DNA from: Candidatus Thorarchaeota archaeon
GTDB lineage: Archaea; Asgardarchaeota; Thorarchaeia; Thorarchaeales; Thorarchaeaceae
Reading direction: 5' to 3'
DNA: 8,151 bases
NCBI GenBank assembly: GCA_020355105.1
Contig: CP070658.1
Coordinates: forward strand, 8,662-16,812
This document shows positions 6,047-8,151 of the stretch, one piece after another. Position 1 is the stretch's first letter, and every line of letters starts with the position of its first letter. The notes under the pieces were generated by a model. That model was given only the letters and a program-made list of their open reading frames with translations. It was not told the origin of the DNA and did not search any database. The position numbers and the translations under genes are program-made.

Positions 6047-7924
6047 CTACTCAAGATCCTCGAAGTCGACATCGACGACGTCCTCGTCATCCGGCTTCTC
6101 TGACTCTCCACTAGGAGCGGACCCTGGAGCAGTGCCCATCTGACTAGGATCGAAACCCATCTGACTGGGGTCGAAGCCCGCCGCACCGGGTCCCTGTGCG
6201 CCATAGACCTTCTCCGATATCTTGTAGATGACCTGCTGGACTTCCTCAGTGCCAGTCTTCATCTTCTCGTAGTCCTCCGCTTCAATTGCCTTTCGGAGCT
6301 CTTCAGATTTGGTTTCAAGCTCCTTCTTGAGGTCCTCTGGAACCTTGTTTCCGAGGTCTTTGACAAGCTTCTCACCTTGCCAAATCATCTGGTCGGCGAT
6401 GTTCTTTGTGTCAACCTCTGCCTTCCGCTTGGCATCTTCCTCGGCATACTGCTCGGCTTCCTCGACCATGCGCTCGATGTCAGCGTCCGACAGATTCGTG
6501 CTCGCCGTGATCGTGATGCTTTGCTCATTGCCTGTGGCCAAGTCCTTTGCTGTCACATTCACGATTCCGTTGGCATCAATGTCAAATGACACCTCAATCT
6601 GGGGGACTCCCCTCGGTGCAGGTGGAATGCCCACTAGCTGAAATCTCCCCAATGTCATGTTGTCCTTTGACATGGGTCTCTCACCCTGAGTCACGTGTAT
6701 CTCAACGGCAGTCTGATGGTCAGCCGCCGTGGAGAATATCTTGCTCTTTCGCGTGGGTATTGTTGTGTTCCTTTCAATCAACGGAGTTGCGACGCCTCCG
6801 AGTGTTTCAATACCCAGGGTCAAAGGAGTGACGTCAAGAAGAAGGATGTCTGTTTCCCCTGCAATAACGCCCGCCTGGGCTGCAGCACCAAGTGCAACGA
6901 CTTCGTCTGGATTGATGCTCTTGTCACCTTCCTTTCCGAACATGGCTCTGACAGTTTCCTGAATCACTGGCATTCGAGTTGCGCCACCGACAAGCAATAT
7001 CCTATCGATTTGCTCGGGCTCCATCTTCGCATCTGAGAGCGCCTGCCGGATAGGACCAAGAGTTGCCTGTACCAAATCGTCTGTCATCTTCTCGAATTGT
7101 GACCTGGTGATTTCCATATTGAGATGCTTTGGCCCACTCTGGTCTGCTGTGATGTACGGAAGGTTGATTGTTGTCTGTTTCACGGTCGAGAGTTCAATCT
7201 TAGCCTGCTCAGCGGCGTCTCGAATCCTTTGCATTGCAGAGGGGTCTTCATCTATCTTCATCCCTGTTTCCTTGTTGAACTCGTCCACGACCCACTTGAT
7301 GATCCTGTTGTCCCAATCATCTCCACCAAGCTGTGTATTGCCACTGGTAGAGATTACCTTGTAGACGTCCTCGCCAATATCGAGTATGGACACGTCAAAG
7401 GTTCCTCCGCCAAGGTCATAAACAAGGATCTTGAGGTCCTCCCCCTTCTCGAGGTTGTAAGCCAGAGCCGAGGCAGTGGGTTCATTGACGATTCTGAGCA
7501 CCTCAAGTCCAGCAATCTGACCTGCGTCTCTGGTTGCCTGCCTCTGACTATCGTTGAAGTAAGCCGGAACAGTAATCACTGCCTGCAGTATCTCCTCTCC
7601 CATAAATGCCTCAGCGTCCTTCTTAAGTTTCGTAAGGATCATTGCAGAGATTTCCTGAGGAGTGTACTCCTTGTCGCCAATCTTCACCCTGTAATCCTGG
7701 CCCATCTTTCGCTTTATTGACCTCACTGTTCGATTGGGCATGGAAACTGCCTGTCGCTTGGCTAGCTCTCCCACCACTATCTCGCCCTTTGGCGTAATCC
7801 CGACAACAGAGGGCGTAAGTCTCCCGCCTTCTGCGTTCGTGATGAGTGTAGGTTTGCCTCCAACCATGTATGCGACACCACTGTTTGTGGTGCCCAAATC
7901 AATGCCAACAACTTTTGCCATCAT
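6047..7924 (-). CDS. dnaK: chaperone protein DnaK (Hsp70)
   Basis: A 625-residue cytosolic ATP-dependent chaperone that clamps exposed hydrophobic peptides, working with DnaJ and GrpE. The nucleotide-binding domain (about 3-360) shows GIDLGTTNS (7-15), ITVPAYFND (117-125), VYDLGGGTFDVS (168-179) and LLVGGATRMP (310-319). The interdomain linker is LLLDVTPLTLG (361-371). The substrate-binding beta-domain covers about 372-480 and the helical lid about 480-575, followed by a Gly/Pro/Gln-rich tail with a duplicated heptapeptide and the acidic end DVVDVDFEDLE, similar to the bacterial DVVDAEFEEV tail. Between RSIKRKMG and KEYTPQEIS it lacks the roughly 20-25-residue insertion of proteobacterial DnaK, as in Gram-positive bacteria and archaea. 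Two tandem ATGs start at 7924 and 7921; the second fits a GGTGA-N6 spacing and gives the usual MAKVVGIDLG start, so the real protein may have 624 residues. The start overlaps the grpE stop. Confidence 0.98.
   Translation of the reverse strand: MMAKVVGIDLGTTNSGVAYMVGGKPTLITNAEGGRLTPSVVGITPKGEIVVGELAKRQAVSMPNRTVRSIKRKMGQDYRVKIGDKEYTPQEISAMILTKLKKDAEAFMGEEILQAVITVPAYFNDSQRQATRDAGQIAGLEVLRIVNEPTASALAYNLEKGEDLKILVYDLGGGTFDVSILDIGEDVYKVISTSGNTQLGGDDWDNRIIKWVVDEFNKETGMKIDEDPSAMQRIRDAAEQAKIELSTVKQTTINLPYITADQSGPKHLNMEITRSQFEKMTDDLVQATLGPIRQALSDAKMEPEQIDRILLVGGATRMPVIQETVRAMFGKEGDKSINPDEVVALGAAAQAGVIAGETDILLLDVTPLTLGIETLGGVATPLIERNTTIPTRKSKIFSTAADHQTAVEIHVTQGERPMSKDNMTLGRFQLVGIPPAPRGVPQIEVSFDIDANGIVNVTAKDLATGNEQSITITASTNLSDADIERMVEEAEQYAEEDAKRKAEVDTKNIADQMIWQGEKLVKDLGNKVPEDLKKELETKSEELRKAIEAEDYEKMKTGTEEVQQVIYKISEKVYGAQGPGAAGFDPSQMGFDPSQMGTAPGSAPSGESEKPDDEDVVDVDFEDLE
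6137..6178 (-). repeat. 21-bp tandem duplication in the dnaK C-terminal tail
   Basis: Two adjacent 21-bp units (6137-6157 and 6158-6178) each encode the heptapeptide GFDPSQM, in the disordered tail at residues 583-596. They differ at three bases, all third-codon positions (Pro, Asp and Gly codons), so the peptides are identical. The duplication is old enough to have drifted at silent sites. Confidence 0.9.
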
Positions 7925-8151
7925 TCCTCACCTTTGTCTTCTTCTTCTAATCTATCCTCAGCCATCTCTGGGACTTCATGTCTGTTGACGACCACCATCG
8001 CTGGTCGTAGGACCTTCTCGCGAATCATGTAACCCTTCTGGTATACCTCAACGATCACTCCATCCGGCTCATCTTCATTGTTCATTGTACCAACAGCATT
8101 TTGGTAGTAGGGGTCGAATTCTTTCCCCAATGATTCGATAGGACGAACGCC
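7921..8151 (-). CDS. grpE: GrpE nucleotide exchange factor, C-terminal part, truncated by window edge
   Basis: The frame is open to the right edge and gives the last 76 residues of GrpE, the dimeric factor that releases ADP from DnaK. The visible part is the C-terminal beta-wing domain that touches the DnaK nucleotide-binding domain. Family landmarks are GVRPIESLGKEFDP (first 14 visible residues), VYQKGYMIREKVLRPAMVVV (near residues 36-55), and an acidic tail NRHEVPEMAEDRLEEEDKGEE. The family usually has His or Met at the third position after FDP; here the sequence is FDPYYQNAV, with Gln. The tail extends about 20 residues past the point where E. coli GrpE ends. A TTG at 8130 is not the start, because the GrpE homology continues upstream of it to the edge. 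The stop codon TGA (7923-7921) overlaps the tandem ATGs of dnaK, and the dnaK ribosome-binding site lies within the last grpE codons, implying translational coupling. Confidence 0.95.
   Translation of the reverse strand, partial: GVRPIESLGKEFDPYYQNAVGTMNNEDEPDGVIVEVYQKGYMIREKVLRPAMVVVNRHEVPEMAEDRLEEEDKGEE
7928..7932 (-). promoter_or_regulatory. ribosome-binding site GGTGA for dnaK, inside the grpE 3' end
   Basis: GGTGA (in the context AAAGGTGAGGAATGATG) is 3 nt before the ATG at 7924 and 6 nt before the ATG at 7921. The other GGTGA sites in this window use 6 nt, which favours the second ATG. The site is part of the grpE codons for the terminal Lys-Gly-Glu-Glu. Confidence 0.75.

Noticed and set aside
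6309..7036. Several overlapping plus-strand frames opposite dnaK
   Set aside because: They overlap each other in different frames, have Cys/Ser-rich compositions unlike real proteins, and lie fully within dnaK.
7124..7720. A 198-codon open frame antisense to dnaK
   Set aside because: Long antisense frames opposite dnaK are a known by-product of its codon bias. The translation shows no domain, and the dnaK frame underneath is clearly real over its full length.
8128..8130. TTG at 8130 as the grpE start
   Set aside because: GrpE homology (GVRPIES) continues upstream of it without a stop to the window edge, so the gene is simply cut off.
1..8151. CRISPR array, tRNA, insertion sequence or defence/phage island
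   Set aside because: No regularly spaced repeats, cloverleaf sequences, terminal inverted repeats or transposase motifs were seen; every long stretch is accounted for by housekeeping or transport genes.

Overview
This 8.15 kb window is a densely packed stretch of what looks like an archaeal chromosome. The archaeal reading rests on four things: a free-standing pyruvate-kinase C-terminal-like protein typical of archaea, short GGTGA ribosome-binding sites at a fixed 6-nt distance from GTG, TTG or ATG starts, other genes with no Shine-Dalgarno at all, and AT-rich TATA-like elements just upstream of starts. A complete grpE-dnaK-dnaJ order suggests a mesophile or moderate thermophile, because many hyperthermophilic archaea lack this system. 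An Asgard (for example Thorarchaeota-like) or mesophilic euryarchaeal source is possible, but this is a low-confidence guess. No RNA gene, mobile element, CRISPR array or phage gene is visible.

Layout, left to right. (1) Positions 1-974, minus strand: the N-terminal third of a P2A-type (Ca2+-ATPase-like) cation pump, cut by the window edge before its phosphorylation site. (2) A 177-bp divergent regulatory region with several short dyads. (3) 1152-1757, plus strand: a YkgJ/CxxCxxCC-type cysteine-cluster protein. (4) 1764-2873, minus strand: an M24B metallopeptidase of the Xaa-Pro dipeptidase/aminopeptidase type, convergent with the previous gene over a 6-bp gap. (5) A 137-bp divergent promoter region. 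(6) 3011-4363, plus strand: a 12-helix MFS transporter. (7) 4410-4979, plus strand: a stand-alone pyruvate kinase alpha/beta-domain protein. (8) 4976-8151, minus strand: dnaJ, dnaK and the 3' end of grpE, an Hsp70 chaperone operon reading leftward.

The only clear functional unit is the Hsp70 machine: GrpE (nucleotide exchange), DnaK (ATP-driven substrate clamp) and DnaJ (type I co-chaperone with four zinc-binding CxxCxGxG repeats). grpE and dnaK overlap at stop and start, and dnaK and dnaJ are 27 bp apart, so co-transcription and translational coupling are likely. The proteins are of bacterial type, fitting the known acquisition of DnaK by archaea from bacteria. The remaining genes are unrelated housekeeping or transport functions.

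I see no convincing undescribed system. The points most worth a second look are the consistent GGTGA-N6-start rule (which favours the second of two tandem ATGs for dnaK), the palindromic CTAG on which two convergent genes both terminate, a 21-bp tandem repeat in dnaK differing only at synonymous sites, the dyads in the 975-1151 divergent region, and a hairpin that places the start codon of the pyruvate-kinase-like gene in its loop.
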